The notes beneath the pieces are model-generated. The model saw only the letters and a program-made list of their open reading frames with translations, did not search any database and was not told the DNA's origin. From positions 1 through 49,255 of the forward strand of contig NSHR01000030.1 in assembly GCA_002737115.1 (NCBI GenBank): 49,255 nucleotides of DNA, written 5' to 3'. A program made the translations under genes and the position numbers. Numbering within the stretch: the stretch's first letter is position 1; each line of letters begins with the position of its first letter. This document shows, piece by piece, positions 26,259-34,061 of this stretch. The stretch is from Gemmatimonadota bacterium (GTDB taxonomy: Bacteria > Gemmatimonadota > Gemmatimonadetes > Gemmatimonadales > Gemmatimonadaceae).

Positions 26259-26912
26259 CTACCAGCCGCCGGCGTCTTCGAGATCGAGGACCCGCCAGCA
26301 GTACCAACTGGCAACGCTTGCCCAGGGGCGCCAGTTCCGCGCCACCTTCTCCAACCGGTCCGCCTCCGGCAGCGCCCGCATGCGATAAATCCGCTGCGCG
26401 CCTTTACGCACACCGAGATCGAGCACCGGAAGCACGTCCGGACGTCCGAGCCGAAACATCAAAAACATCTGTGCCGTCCAGCGGCCCACGCCGCGCACCG
26501 CCACCAGGGCGTCGATCACCGCCTCGTCGTCCATGGTGTCGATCACGTCGAGCGGCAGTCGGGCATCCTCGACATGGCGCGCCAGGTCGACGATCGCGCG
26601 CGTTTTCGCCCCGGACAGCCCACAGGCGCGCAGCGTGTCCTCATCCGACGCCAGAATCTGCGCCGGGGTCGGGGCATCACCGCCGGTGCCATGGCGATCC
26701 TTGAAGCGCCCGTAGATCGTGGACGCCGCCCCACCGGACAGCTGTTGATACACGATCGCCCGCGCCAGATGATCGAAATGCGTGCCGTCGGCGCGCGGGA
26801 GCATCGTGCACGGGCCCACGCGTTCGATGGCCACCGCCATCTTCGGGTCTTGGGCACTGAGCGCCGCCGCCGCCTGGGCAAGGCGACGGCGCGTCAGTCG
26901 GACGATGGTCAC
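26259..26912 (-). CDS. DNA-3-methyladenine glycosylase II family protein (AlkA-like)
   Basis: A 217-aa HhH-GPD protein. The helix-hairpin-helix VRGVGRWTAQMFLMF is followed by the catalytic Asp region in VLPVLDLGVRKG. It would remove alkylated purines to start base-excision repair. It lacks the extra N-terminal domain of E. coli AlkA, resembling the shorter AlkA/Mag1 type. The start appears to be GTG 26912; no ATG lies close by. It sits between the epimerase fusion and a secreted unknown, all on the minus strand with short gaps. Confidence 0.9.
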   Translation of the reverse strand: MTIVRLTRRRLAQAAAALSAQDPKMAVAIERVGPCTMLPRADGTHFDHLARAIVYQQLSGGAASTIYGRFKDRHGTGGDAPTPAQILASDEDTLRACGLSGAKTRAIVDLARHVEDARLPLDVIDTMDDEAVIDALVAVRGVGRWTAQMFLMFRLGRPDVLPVLDLGVRKGAQRIYRMRALPEADRLEKVARNWRPWASVASWYCWRVLDLEDAGGW

Positions 26913-26919
26913 CGTCGGA

Positions 26920-27531
26920 TCACATCGTCAACGAAAACATCACGTGCGCCTTCGGGGTACCGGGGAACATCAGCCACGGCTTCGTATCCGATGGCGTCGT
27001 CGAGATACCCGTGGTCGCCGTGGTGGCGAACGGGATGTACACGACGAACAGCGGGTTGCCCTGCTTCACCGTGCCCGACGCCACATCGAAGGCGTCTTTC
27101 TTGCCGAAGATCTGATACAACGACGCCGGTGCCGTCGGCATCTTGATCTTTCCCGCCTTCACTTCGGCGAAGCGCACCGTGTCGACCTGACTGCCTTTCA
27201 CGCCAGACACGCGCAGCGCGCGGCCGCGGGCCATGAACGGGTCCATCGAGTCGTGGTAGCAGGACACATGGAACTGCTCCTCGGCGGGATCATCCGCCAG
27301 ACACATCATGCCGTTCTTGGTGGGGCGAAGCCAGTCGAGCTTGCCAGCCGCTTTGTAACCCATCACGCCAGCGCCGTCGCGCAGTTCCTTCGGCAGCGCC
27401 TGGATCGCGGCCGTGATTTGCTCGGCGACGGGCGGCGGCGTCTGCGCGCCAAGCGCGGCACCGCCAAGCACGGCAGCGGCAAGGGACAAGGCCGCAGCAC
27501 AGGTGACGACGCAGCTGGATCGAAACGACAT
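26920..27531 (-). CDS. Secreted protein of unknown function
   Basis: 203 aa from ATG 27531, which has GGGAG about eight bases upstream. A Sec signal peptide ends near GGAALGAQ. The mature part begins with PPVAEQITAAIQALPKELRDGAGVMGY and contains MMCLADDP and FHVSCYHDSMDPFM, giving two cysteines that could pair in the periplasm. I do not recognise the family. The ORF-track start (27591) adds a His-rich leader before the real signal peptide. Confidence 0.75.
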   Translation of the reverse strand: MSFRSSCVVTCAAALSLAAAVLGGAALGAQTPPPVAEQITAAIQALPKELRDGAGVMGYKAAGKLDWLRPTKNGMMCLADDPAEEQFHVSCYHDSMDPFMARGRALRVSGVKGSQVDTVRFAEVKAGKIKMPTAPASLYQIFGKKDAFDVASGTVKQGNPLFVVYIPFATTATTGISTTPSDTKPWLMFPGTPKAHVMFSLTM

Positions 27532-27707
27532 GGTTCTAGCTCCCGAAAAGGACGGAGAAAAGTGACCGTTGTGATTACCACCGTGCCACATATTCTACGT
27601 CGGAGATAGCCACCGACACAAATACCGCGCCCGGGGCGCTGGTGCGCTCTGCTACGCGGGTTACGCCCAACTCCGTACCAGGTTCCCCGTCCTCCTTACT
27701 GTTCTTC

Positions 27708-28439
27708 ATGATTGACGTCATCGAATACACCAAGTTGTACGGCGACACCGTGGCCGTACGGTCGCTGTCGTTTCGCGTGGCACCGGGCGACGTGCTCGGT
27801 CTGGTCGGTCCCAACGGGGCCGGCAAGACCACGACCCTGCGCGCTCTCGCCGGCATTTTGCAGCCCACGTCGGGGAGCATTCGCATCGCCGACATCGATC
27901 TGCACACCGATCCCGTGGCGGCCAAGTCGCGACTCGCGTTCATCCCCGATGAACCGCAGCTGTTCGACTATCTCACCGTCACCGAGCATCTGCAATTCGT
28001 GGCGCGCCTGTATGGCGTGCACGACGCGGCGCCGCGCATTCCCGTGCTGCTCGAAGAACTCGAGCTCACCGCCAAGAAGGACGCCCTGCCCACCGAACTC
28101 TCACGCGGCATGAAGCAGAAGCTCGCCATTGCCTGCGGCCTGTTGCATCGGCCGTCGGCGTTGCTGCTCGACGAGCCGCTTACCGGACTCGATCCGGTCG
28201 GCATCCGGCGCATGAAAGAAACGATTGCGGCGCGCGCCCGTGAAGGCGCCGCAGTGATTCTCAGCTCGCACTTGCTGCATCTGGTGGAAGAGCTGTGCAC
28301 GCGCCTGCTCGTGATTCGCCAAGGGCGGGCGGTCGCGTTGGGCACGATCGCCGAAATCGTGGCAGCGCGCCCCGAACTGGCCGGCCGCTCGCTCGAAGAG
28401 ATGTTCATCGCGCTCACCGGCGACGACGCGGTTTCGTGA
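27708..28439 (+). CDS. ABC transporter ATP-binding protein
   Basis: 243 aa from ATG 27708. The Walker A GPNGAGKTT, signature LSRGMKQKL (a variant of LSGGQ) and Walker B ALLLDEPLTGLD are present, with the switch His in LSSHLLHLVEE. Its stop overlaps a possible GTG start of the permease gene (GTGA), so the two form one transporter. The upstream frame in the ORF track (27642) is not needed. Confidence 0.93.
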   Translation: MIDVIEYTKLYGDTVAVRSLSFRVAPGDVLGLVGPNGAGKTTTLRALAGILQPTSGSIRIADIDLHTDPVAAKSRLAFIPDEPQLFDYLTVTEHLQFVARLYGVHDAAPRIPVLLEELELTAKKDALPTELSRGMKQKLAIACGLLHRPSALLLDEPLTGLDPVGIRRMKETIAARAREGAAVILSSHLLHLVEELCTRLLVIRQGRAVALGTIAEIVAARPELAGRSLEEMFIALTGDDAVS

Positions 28440-28441
28440 GC

Positions 28442-30184
28442 ATGCCTCAACCGCCGGCCCCCGTGCCGGCCATGCTGTTTCTGTATCGGCGCACCGCGGC
28501 GAATCGGCTGCGTCAACAGGTAGCACGCGCCAAGAGCCCGCGCTATCTGGCCGCCGTCGTGATGGGCATGCTGTACATCTGGTGGGCGCTCTTCCGCAAT
28601 GCGCAGCTCGGTAGCGGACCGCTGGCCAAGCTCGTAGAAACCGACATCGCGGTGCCGATCGCCAGCGCCTTCCTGCTGCTGTCAGCGGCGCGATGGTGGC
28701 TGTTCGGTGGCGAACGCAGTGCGCTCGCCTTTTCTCAGGCGGAAGTGCAGTTCCTATTTCCGGCGCCCGTGAGCCGACGACAGTTGGTGCACGCGAAGCT
28801 GATGCGCATGCAACTCGCGATTCTGCTCAACACGCTCATCTTCAGCGTGTTATTGCGCGGTGGCGGTGGCAGCGTGGAAGGTTGGCAGCGCGGCCTGTCG
28901 CTGTGGATGCTCTTCTCTACGCTCGCGTTGCATCGACTGGGTGCCTCGATCGTGCATGCGAATGCCATGGAGCACGTCGGTACGGCGCGTCGCCGGCTCA
29001 TTGTACCGCTGCTCGTGTTCGGGGCCGTGCTGGCGGCCGTGATGTTTGGCGTGGTGACCGCGTGGCCGCTGCTGCGGGTCGCCAGTCTGTTGGGCGTCAA
29101 GGCCGTGCTGCTCGCGATCACCGACGCATTACGCGCGACGGTCCCAGCGGCCGCGTTGTGGCCGGTGCGCGCCGTGCTCGAGCCCGTGTTCCTCGGCGGT
29201 GGAACCAAGTGGCTCGCCGCCATGCCATGGGCCGTCATGATCCTCTCGCTGCACTATCTCTGGGTGGTGCGCCTCGACAAGGCGTTCGAAGAAGCCGCCC
29301 TCGAAGCCACCCAGCATCGCGCTGAACGACAGCGTCGCCTCCGCGCGTCGCAGATGGGCAACTCGCGCTCGCGGAAGGGCAAGCTGGCCATCGTGCCGTC
29401 GCTGGCGCTCACCGGTCGTCCGGAAATGGCGATCGCCTGGAAGAACGTCGTGGCCGCGCTGCGGGGCGGAGCGTGGCGCACGCAGCTGCTCACCTTCACC
29501 ATCGGGCTGGCCGCACTGGCCGCCGTCACGCGCTCGGCCTCTGATCGCGCCGGCGATGTCTTCATGGGCGTGACCTTCGCGTGGGGCGCCATGCTGCTGT
29601 TTATCGGGCCGCTCTGGATGCGCTTCGACCTGCGGCTCGACTTGCCGCGCTTGGCCATGCTGAAAACGATGCCGCTGCCCGGATGGCGGATCGTGGCCGC
29701 GGAGATCGCGGCCGTGACCGCGCTGCACTCGGTCACCGTGTGGTCGCTGATGGTCGTGCCGCTCGTGATGTTCCTGCAGGAGCCCGCCCTGCTCGCCGAA
29801 AGCGGGGCCACGATCCCGATCATCGTGTCGGTGGCCGTGGGCGTACCGATCTTCAACGCGCTCATGTTCACGATCCAGAACGGCACCGCGCTGCTCTTTC
29901 CCGCGTGGGTGCGCCTGGGCACCGAAGCGCGCGGCTTTGAAACGATGGGGCAGAACCTGCTCACCACCGGCGCCACCACGCTGGTCGCCGCCGTCGCCCT
30001 CGTGTTCCCGGTGGGGCTGGGTGCCCTCGTCCTCTGGATCACGAACGACTGGGGCGGCTGGTCGGTGCTGGTCGCCACGATCATGGCCTCGGCCGTGGTC
30101 ATGGCCGAACTCTGGCCGCTCCTGCTCTGGCTGGGCGGCGTGTTCGAAAAGATCGATGTAAGCGAAGTCGCCACCTCCACCTGA
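28442..30184 (+). CDS. Large ABC exporter permease (putative ABC-exporter family)
   Basis: About 580 aa with many membrane segments in two clusters (roughly residues 40-290 and 350-570) separated by a basic linker (HRAERQRRLRASQMG). The architecture fits the putative ABC-exporter permease family found with a single ATPase, and its size suggests a fused double permease. The start is either ATG 28442 or GTG 28436, which overlaps the ATPase stop. The substrate is unknown. A hairpin follows about 40 bases after the stop. Confidence 0.85.
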   Translation: MPQPPAPVPAMLFLYRRTAANRLRQQVARAKSPRYLAAVVMGMLYIWWALFRNAQLGSGPLAKLVETDIAVPIASAFLLLSAARWWLFGGERSALAFSQAEVQFLFPAPVSRRQLVHAKLMRMQLAILLNTLIFSVLLRGGGGSVEGWQRGLSLWMLFSTLALHRLGASIVHANAMEHVGTARRRLIVPLLVFGAVLAAVMFGVVTAWPLLRVASLLGVKAVLLAITDALRATVPAAALWPVRAVLEPVFLGGGTKWLAAMPWAVMILSLHYLWVVRLDKAFEEAALEATQHRAERQRRLRASQMGNSRSRKGKLAIVPSLALTGRPEMAIAWKNVVAALRGGAWRTQLLTFTIGLAALAAVTRSASDRAGDVFMGVTFAWGAMLLFIGPLWMRFDLRLDLPRLAMLKTMPLPGWRIVAAEIAAVTALHSVTVWSLMVVPLVMFLQEPALLAESGATIPIIVSVAVGVPIFNALMFTIQNGTALLFPAWVRLGTEARGFETMGQNLLTTGATTLVAAVALVFPVGLGALVLWITNDWGGWSVLVATIMASAVVMAELWPLLLWLGGVFEKIDVSEVATST

Positions 30185-30223
30185 CATCGCCCTTCCGGTG
30201 CGATCGTTTGGTGCCTAACCTGC

Positions 30224-30247
30224 CATGCCGGGGTATGTCCCCGCATG
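30224..30247 (+). terminator. Small hairpin after the ABC permease gene
   Basis: CATGCCGGGG and CCCCGCATG form a stem of about nine pairs with one bulged C and a five-base loop. It lies between the permease stop and the acidic-protein start and has no T-tract. Confidence 0.4.
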
Positions 30248-30275
30248 CAGCATTCACGAACCATGTACATGAGCC

Positions 30276-31058
30276 ATGCCGGCTGACGAATTCAAAGCGC
30301 CCGACGACGACACGCCCGACGACACGCCCGACTCCCCGGCAGACGAAGGGGTCGAGGGCGATGACGACGGCGAAGACGACGACGAGGACGACGAGGAGGA
30401 CGACGAGGAGGACGAGGACGATGACGCCTACGGCGTCACCGACAGCATTGGCACCGGTGATGTCGATGGTGAGGAGAAGCCTGCCGTCTTCGTGACCACG
30501 CGCGAGCCGATCGCGCTGGCCGTGTCACGTCTGGACGATCCGCGCGCCCCGGAATCGTCGGCGCTGGCCGCCTACATCGACGGCCGCATGGTCGCCCGCA
30601 GCGCGATGCCGCCGGAAGCCATCGAACGCCTCGTCGATCTCAAGCTCTTCGAAGAGCCGGTCGCCCTCGGCCTGTTCGCCTTCGAAGATGACCCGGGGCT
30701 GCAGTGCCGACTGTTCGCCCTCGTACCGCGTACGTCACTCGACTCCGACGCGCACTCGTCGGAACCGTGGAAGGCCAGCGTCCCGAGCTACGAAGCGATG
30801 CGCGACGCCGACGACGACATGGACGACGACATGGACGACGACATGGACGACGACATGGACGACGACGAGGACGACGACGACGAGTCACCGTACGAAACGA
30901 TCCTCCTCGGCCACATCGTGCGCTTCGCCAAGGACCGCAAGTATCCGGACAACCTGGCCGAAGAAGCGGTCGACATTCTCACGCGCATCATCCATGGGGC
31001 CGAGCCGCTGGAAGACGCGGATCGAAAAGCCATCGACGACTTGCTGGGATCGCTGTAG
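30276..31058 (+). CDS. Highly acidic protein with Asp/Glu tracts, unknown function
   Basis: 260 aa. An Asp/Glu-rich N-terminal tail (residues 1 to about 65) precedes a folded-looking part (PAVFVTTREPIALAVSRLDD to FALVP). A second Asp tract made of MDDD repeats follows, then a helical C-terminal segment (ETILLGHIVRFAKDRKYPDN). No signal peptide is present. The central and C-terminal parts look like a globular domain of unknown type. Possible roles are metal or basic-protein binding; neither is shown. Confidence 0.75.
   Translation: MPADEFKAPDDDTPDDTPDSPADEGVEGDDDGEDDDEDDEEDDEEDEDDDAYGVTDSIGTGDVDGEEKPAVFVTTREPIALAVSRLDDPRAPESSALAAYIDGRMVARSAMPPEAIERLVDLKLFEEPVALGLFAFEDDPGLQCRLFALVPRTSLDSDAHSSEPWKASVPSYEAMRDADDDMDDDMDDDMDDDMDDDEDDDDESPYETILLGHIVRFAKDRKYPDNLAEEAVDILTRIIHGAEPLEDADRKAIDDLLGSL
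30810..30857 (+). repeat. 12-bp tandem repeat inside the acidic-protein gene
   Basis: Four perfect copies of GACGACGACATG, followed by two degenerate copies ending in GAG. They encode DDDM units. Copy-number change would stay in frame. Confidence 0.95.
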
Positions 31059-31092
31059 GAGTGCTTTCGGAGTGCTTTCGGCGAGGCCGTAA

Positions 31093-31283
31093 ACTGCTCG
31101 TTCGCGCGAAGCTCGCGAAGGTACGCGAAGGCACGCGAAGAACAGCCAACAACGCTTGTGTGCTGTTCAGAAAAGAAAATGCCTCACCGTCGAAGCGATC
31201 CGACGGTGGGGCATGTTGTCGTACGCTCTGCTGTTCTTCGCGTGCCTTCGCGGCCCTCCGCGAGCTTCGCGCGAACGAGCAGT
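31093..31283. repeat. Inverted-repeat element B with nested hairpin (CGCGAAG family)
   Basis: Two nearly identical 54-bp arms (31093-31146 and 31230-31283) run ACTGCTCGTTCGCGCGAAG...CGCGAAGAACAGC, with CGCGAAG cores every ten bases. The 83-base centre carries its own hairpin, ATGCCtCACCGTCG against CGACGGTGgGGCAT (31179-31214 approximately). The element occupies most of the 327-base gap between the acidic-protein gene and the GlcG-like gene. I find no gene in this gap. Confidence 0.92.
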
Positions 31284-31385
31284 TACCGAGCCCAGTCAAT
31301 CACACCAGCGCTGGCGCAACGCGAAGCATCCAGCTAACTGTTGCCTCACGTCTCACCACCATCCCACCTCCAGCCTCCCCCAAGC

Positions 31386-31871
31386 ATGCGCATCACTCGC
31401 CTGTTCGCCGCCATCGCCATCGCCACGCTCGCCGTGACCACGCCCCGCGTCTCCGCGGCGCAGCTGGCCGACACCAAGATGCTCACCGCTGACGCGGTGA
31501 AGAGCCTGCTCGCCAGCGCCGAAGCCACCGCGAAGCAGAACAAGTGGAACGTGGCCATCGCCATCACCGATGCGGCCGGCGACCTGCTCGGCTTCCTCAA
31601 GCTCGACAACGCCAGCACCGGCTCCGTGCAGATTGCACAGGGGAAGGCCCGCACCGCCGCCCGCTTCGGCCGGCCCACGAAAGTGTATGCCGACCGGATT
31701 CTCACCGACACGCTGACGTTTCTGTCGGTCGACGGACTCGTCGCCCTGCAGGGCGGCCTGCCCATCATCGTGGGCGGCAAGGTGATCGGCGCCGTCGGGG
31801 TGAGTGGAGCCACCAGCGCGCAGGATGAACAAGTGGCCGCCACCGCGATCGCCGCCGTCATCAAGCCGTAA
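31386..31871 (+). CDS. Secreted GlcG/HbpS-like (DUF336) protein
   Basis: 161 aa from ATG 31386 with a signal peptide ending near RVSAAQ. The mature protein is a single GlcG/HbpS domain: LTADAVKSLLASAEATAKQ, VAIAITDAAGDLLGF and the glycine-rich GGLPIIVGGKVIGAVGVSG. HbpS-type members bind heme; the roles of most others are unknown. It stands alone after the repeat element and is convergent with DUF1289/FKBP. Confidence 0.88.
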   Translation: MRITRLFAAIAIATLAVTTPRVSAAQLADTKMLTADAVKSLLASAEATAKQNKWNVAIAITDAAGDLLGFLKLDNASTGSVQIAQGKARTAARFGRPTKVYADRILTDTLTFLSVDGLVALQGGLPIIVGGKVIGAVGVSGATSAQDEQVAATAIAAVIKP

Positions 31872-31891
31872 GCGAAACCCTCACGCGCGAC

Positions 31892-32092
31892 TTATCGCCG
31901 CTCGTCGTGTCCGCGAAAGCCGAGGCGCTGATTCACCGCGCGTCGTTCATCGAGCGTCATCCGCGACCACGCCCCGATTTCCGCGAGCGTGCGGCGACAG
32001 CCCCGACATTCCTGGCCCACGTCGAGCAGACACACCTTGAGGCACGGCGACGTGGCCGGGAACTCGGACAGCGGCGGCACCCGATCGTTCAC
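31892..32092 (-). CDS. DUF1289 family small protein
   Basis: 66 aa. The GTG start at 32092 overlaps the FKBP stop by four bases (GTGA). It contains SPCLKVCLLD and CRGCRRTLAEIGAW, the four-cysteine pattern of DUF1289, followed by MTLDERRAV. It is probably a small zinc or Fe-S binding protein of unknown role. The much longer ORF-track frame (to 32326) runs into the FKBP gene and is not real. Coupling to a lipoprotein prolyl isomerase is unusual for this cytoplasmic-looking protein. Confidence 0.85.
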   Translation of the reverse strand: MNDRVPPLSEFPATSPCLKVCLLDVGQECRGCRRTLAEIGAWSRMTLDERRAVNQRLGFRGHDERR

Positions 32093-32625
32093 GGCGCTGC
32101 CTTGACCGCGTTCCACGCCGGGCACGACGGCGCCTGGCCCGCGGGCCGTGGCGGGCCGTCGGCGCGCGGCAGCGTATCCGCGACCTGCATGAGCTCCACG
32201 TCGAAAATCAGCGTGGCCCGCTCCGGAATCACCGGCGGCCGCCCCTTCTCTCCATAGGCGAGCTGCCACGGAATGATGAGCCGGCGCAACCCGCCCACGT
32301 TCATCCCCTGAAAGCCCAGATCCCATCCCGCAATCACGCGGCGGAATCCCTGCGGAAAGCTGATCGGATCCTTCACCCGGCCGGAATTGGTGGTATCACG
32401 CGACGAGTCGAACTTCTTGCCGTCGGTGGTCCACCCCGTGTAGTGCGCATACACACAGCGCCCCGCCGTAAGCGCAGTCCCCGCCCCGGTAGTGACCTCG
32501 ATCGCGCGCAGGGAAAAGAGCTCCTCCACCCTCCCCTCCACCAACGGAATCGGCAACGCAAAGCGAGGCGCCCCAGCACACCCCACCATCATCGCCGCCA
32601 TCGCGACCCCAAGCAGTGTTCTCAT
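32089..32625 (-). CDS. FKBP-type peptidyl-prolyl isomerase, lipoprotein
   Basis: 178 aa. The signal peptide ends in a lipobox (AAMMVGC, C16). One FKBP domain follows: VYAHYTGWTTDGKKFDSS, VIAGWDLGFQGMNVGG, LIIPWQLAYGEKG and the closing LIFDVELMQV. It should assist periplasmic protein folding. The C-terminal 25 residues are Pro-rich and beyond the domain. The upstream region on the coding strand contains two G-quadruplex motifs. Confidence 0.92.
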   Translation of the reverse strand: MRTLLGVAMAAMMVGCAGAPRFALPIPLVEGRVEELFSLRAIEVTTGAGTALTAGRCVYAHYTGWTTDGKKFDSSRDTTNSGRVKDPISFPQGFRRVIAGWDLGFQGMNVGGLRRLIIPWQLAYGEKGRPPVIPERATLIFDVELMQVADTLPRADGPPRPAGQAPSCPAWNAVKAAP

Positions 32626-32659
32626 GACTGAACACTAAGAACTCAGTTCTGATTTGTGA

Positions 32660-32734
32660 CCCACCACCCACCACCCAGTACCCACGGCCAAGAGCCGAGA
32701 GCCCACAGCCCACAGCCCACAGCCCACAGCCCCC
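32660..32734 (-). repeat. Two G-quadruplex motifs and a 7-bp tandem repeat upstream of the FKBP gene
   Basis: Minus strand: GGG-TACT-GGG-TGGT-GGG-TGGT-GGG (32683-32660). A second motif of five G-runs separated by CTGT (32734-32702) is built from four copies of a 7-bp unit, CCCACAG on the plus strand. Both lie in the shared upstream region of the FKBP gene (minus) and the S9 peptidase gene (plus). Confidence 0.85.
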
Positions 32735-32800
32735 TCTATCCTCCGCCCTCCTCTCCCCTCAATTTGAAAAACGACCCAACCCCTCCAAATCCCCTAGGCC

Positions 32801-33988
32801 ATGCCCCGTAGCTTCGTCCGCCCCCTGCTCGTAACGCTGTTCACCGCGCTCGCCCCCACGCTCGCCCCCACGCTCGCCCCCACGCTCACCCACGCGCAGG
32901 ATGCCCCCCCGGCTCGCCGCGGGGTCGTGATCACCGATACCGCCCGCGCCCGCGCGCTCTTCGTGAGCAAGGACCCCGCCGACCTCGCCGGTTGCGGCGC
33001 CAACTGTGACCGCGACATCAAGGCGCGCATCGCCACCGACAGCGCCTACGAAGCGCGGGCCAAGGGCGTGGTGGAGTTCAAGAAGGTGACCTACAAGAGC
33101 CGCGCCGACGGCCTCGAGATTCCGGCCTACCTGTTCGCGCCGCTCGTCAAGAATCCCGCTGGTCATGCCGCGCTGGTGTGGGTGCACGGCGGCGTGCACT
33201 CCAACTGGGGACTCGGCATGTGGCCCTTCGTGCGCGAGGCCGTGCAGAAGGGCTACGTCGTGATCACGCCCAACTATCGCGGCAGCACCGGCTACGGCAA
33301 CGACTTCCATCGCAAGATCGATTACGGCGGCATGGAAGTGGACGACGTGTACTCGTCCATCGACTACCTGAAAACGCAGTCGTATGTCGACATGGATCGC
33401 TTAGGGATGATGGGCTGGAGCCACGGTGGCTTCATCACGTCGCTCAACCTCACGCGTGAGGGGCAGCCCTTCCGCGCCGGCGTGGCGATGGTGCCGGTCA
33501 CCAATCTCATTTTCCGCTTGTCCGATCACGGCCCGGGCTACCAGCGCGATTACGCGGCCGAGGAAGGGATCAAGGGGCTGCCGTTCGAGAACGTGCCCGA
33601 GTACATCCGCCGCTCGCCCACCTTTCACTTCGACAAGCTGAACGTGCCGCTGCTGGCGCACGTGGCCACCAACGATTGCGACGTGTACTTCCGCGAGAAC
33701 CAGCAGTTCATCTACACGTTGCGCGCGCTCAAGCCCGATCTGTCCGAAACGAAGATCTACGTGAACCCGCCGCAGGGCGGTGGTGGATGCGGCCACACCT
33801 TCAATCGCCGCGTGAACGCGTCGAGCACCGAGCGCGACGACACGCCCGAGCAGATCGATTCGTGGAACCGCGTGTGGACCTTCTTCGAGTGGAACCTGCG
33901 CCCGAAGAGCGTGTACCGCGTGGACAATCAGGAGTGGATGCGCGATCCGCGCGTGGCGAGCCCGCGTGGGCCGGTGCCGCCGCAGTAA
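32801..33988 (+). CDS. Secreted S9 family serine peptidase (prolyl oligopeptidase-like)
   Basis: 395 aa. The signal peptide contains three LAPT repeats and ends near THAQ. The alpha/beta-hydrolase domain follows with the catalytic Ser in GWSHGG, the Asp in THVATND/CDVYF-type context (VATNDCDVYF) and the His in GCGHTFNRR. The beta-propeller of classical prolyl oligopeptidases is absent; only about 100 residues precede the catalytic domain. It probably cleaves small peptides in the periplasm. No Shine-Dalgarno is visible before ATG 32801. Confidence 0.92.
   Translation: MPRSFVRPLLVTLFTALAPTLAPTLAPTLTHAQDAPPARRGVVITDTARARALFVSKDPADLAGCGANCDRDIKARIATDSAYEARAKGVVEFKKVTYKSRADGLEIPAYLFAPLVKNPAGHAALVWVHGGVHSNWGLGMWPFVREAVQKGYVVITPNYRGSTGYGNDFHRKIDYGGMEVDDVYSSIDYLKTQSYVDMDRLGMMGWSHGGFITSLNLTREGQPFRAGVAMVPVTNLIFRLSDHGPGYQRDYAAEEGIKGLPFENVPEYIRRSPTFHFDKLNVPLLAHVATNDCDVYFRENQQFIYTLRALKPDLSETKIYVNPPQGGGGCGHTFNRRVNASSTERDDTPEQIDSWNRVWTFFEWNLRPKSVYRVDNQEWMRDPRVASPRGPVPPQ
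32848..32883 (+). repeat. 12-bp tandem repeat in the S9 peptidase signal sequence
   Basis: Three perfect copies of GCTCGCCCCCAC plus a partial fourth, coding LAPT units within the hydrophobic part of the signal peptide. Confidence 0.93.
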
Positions 33989-34061
33989 GCAGAATGTGTG
34001 GTGCCGCCGCCGGGTATACTCTCGGCTCTCTACTGAAATTTCTTCCCTACGAGAACGTCAC

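Noticed and set aside
24789-27146. 785-aa plus-strand ORF
   Set aside because: It lies wholly opposite three well-supported minus-strand genes and its translation is Arg/His-rich without any domain, a typical high-GC shadow.
28295-28441. N-terminal extension of the ABC permease
   Set aside because: It lies within the ATPase gene in another frame; the overlapping start codons at its end explain the coupling.
30640-30888. Arg-rich minus-strand ORF opposite the acidic protein
   Set aside because: It is simply the complement of the GAC/GAT repeats; the plus-strand frame has a globular domain and sensible ends.
31093-31283. CRISPR-like array
   Set aside because: The units are 10-bp cores inside two inverted arms, not direct repeats with unique spacers, and no cas genes are present.
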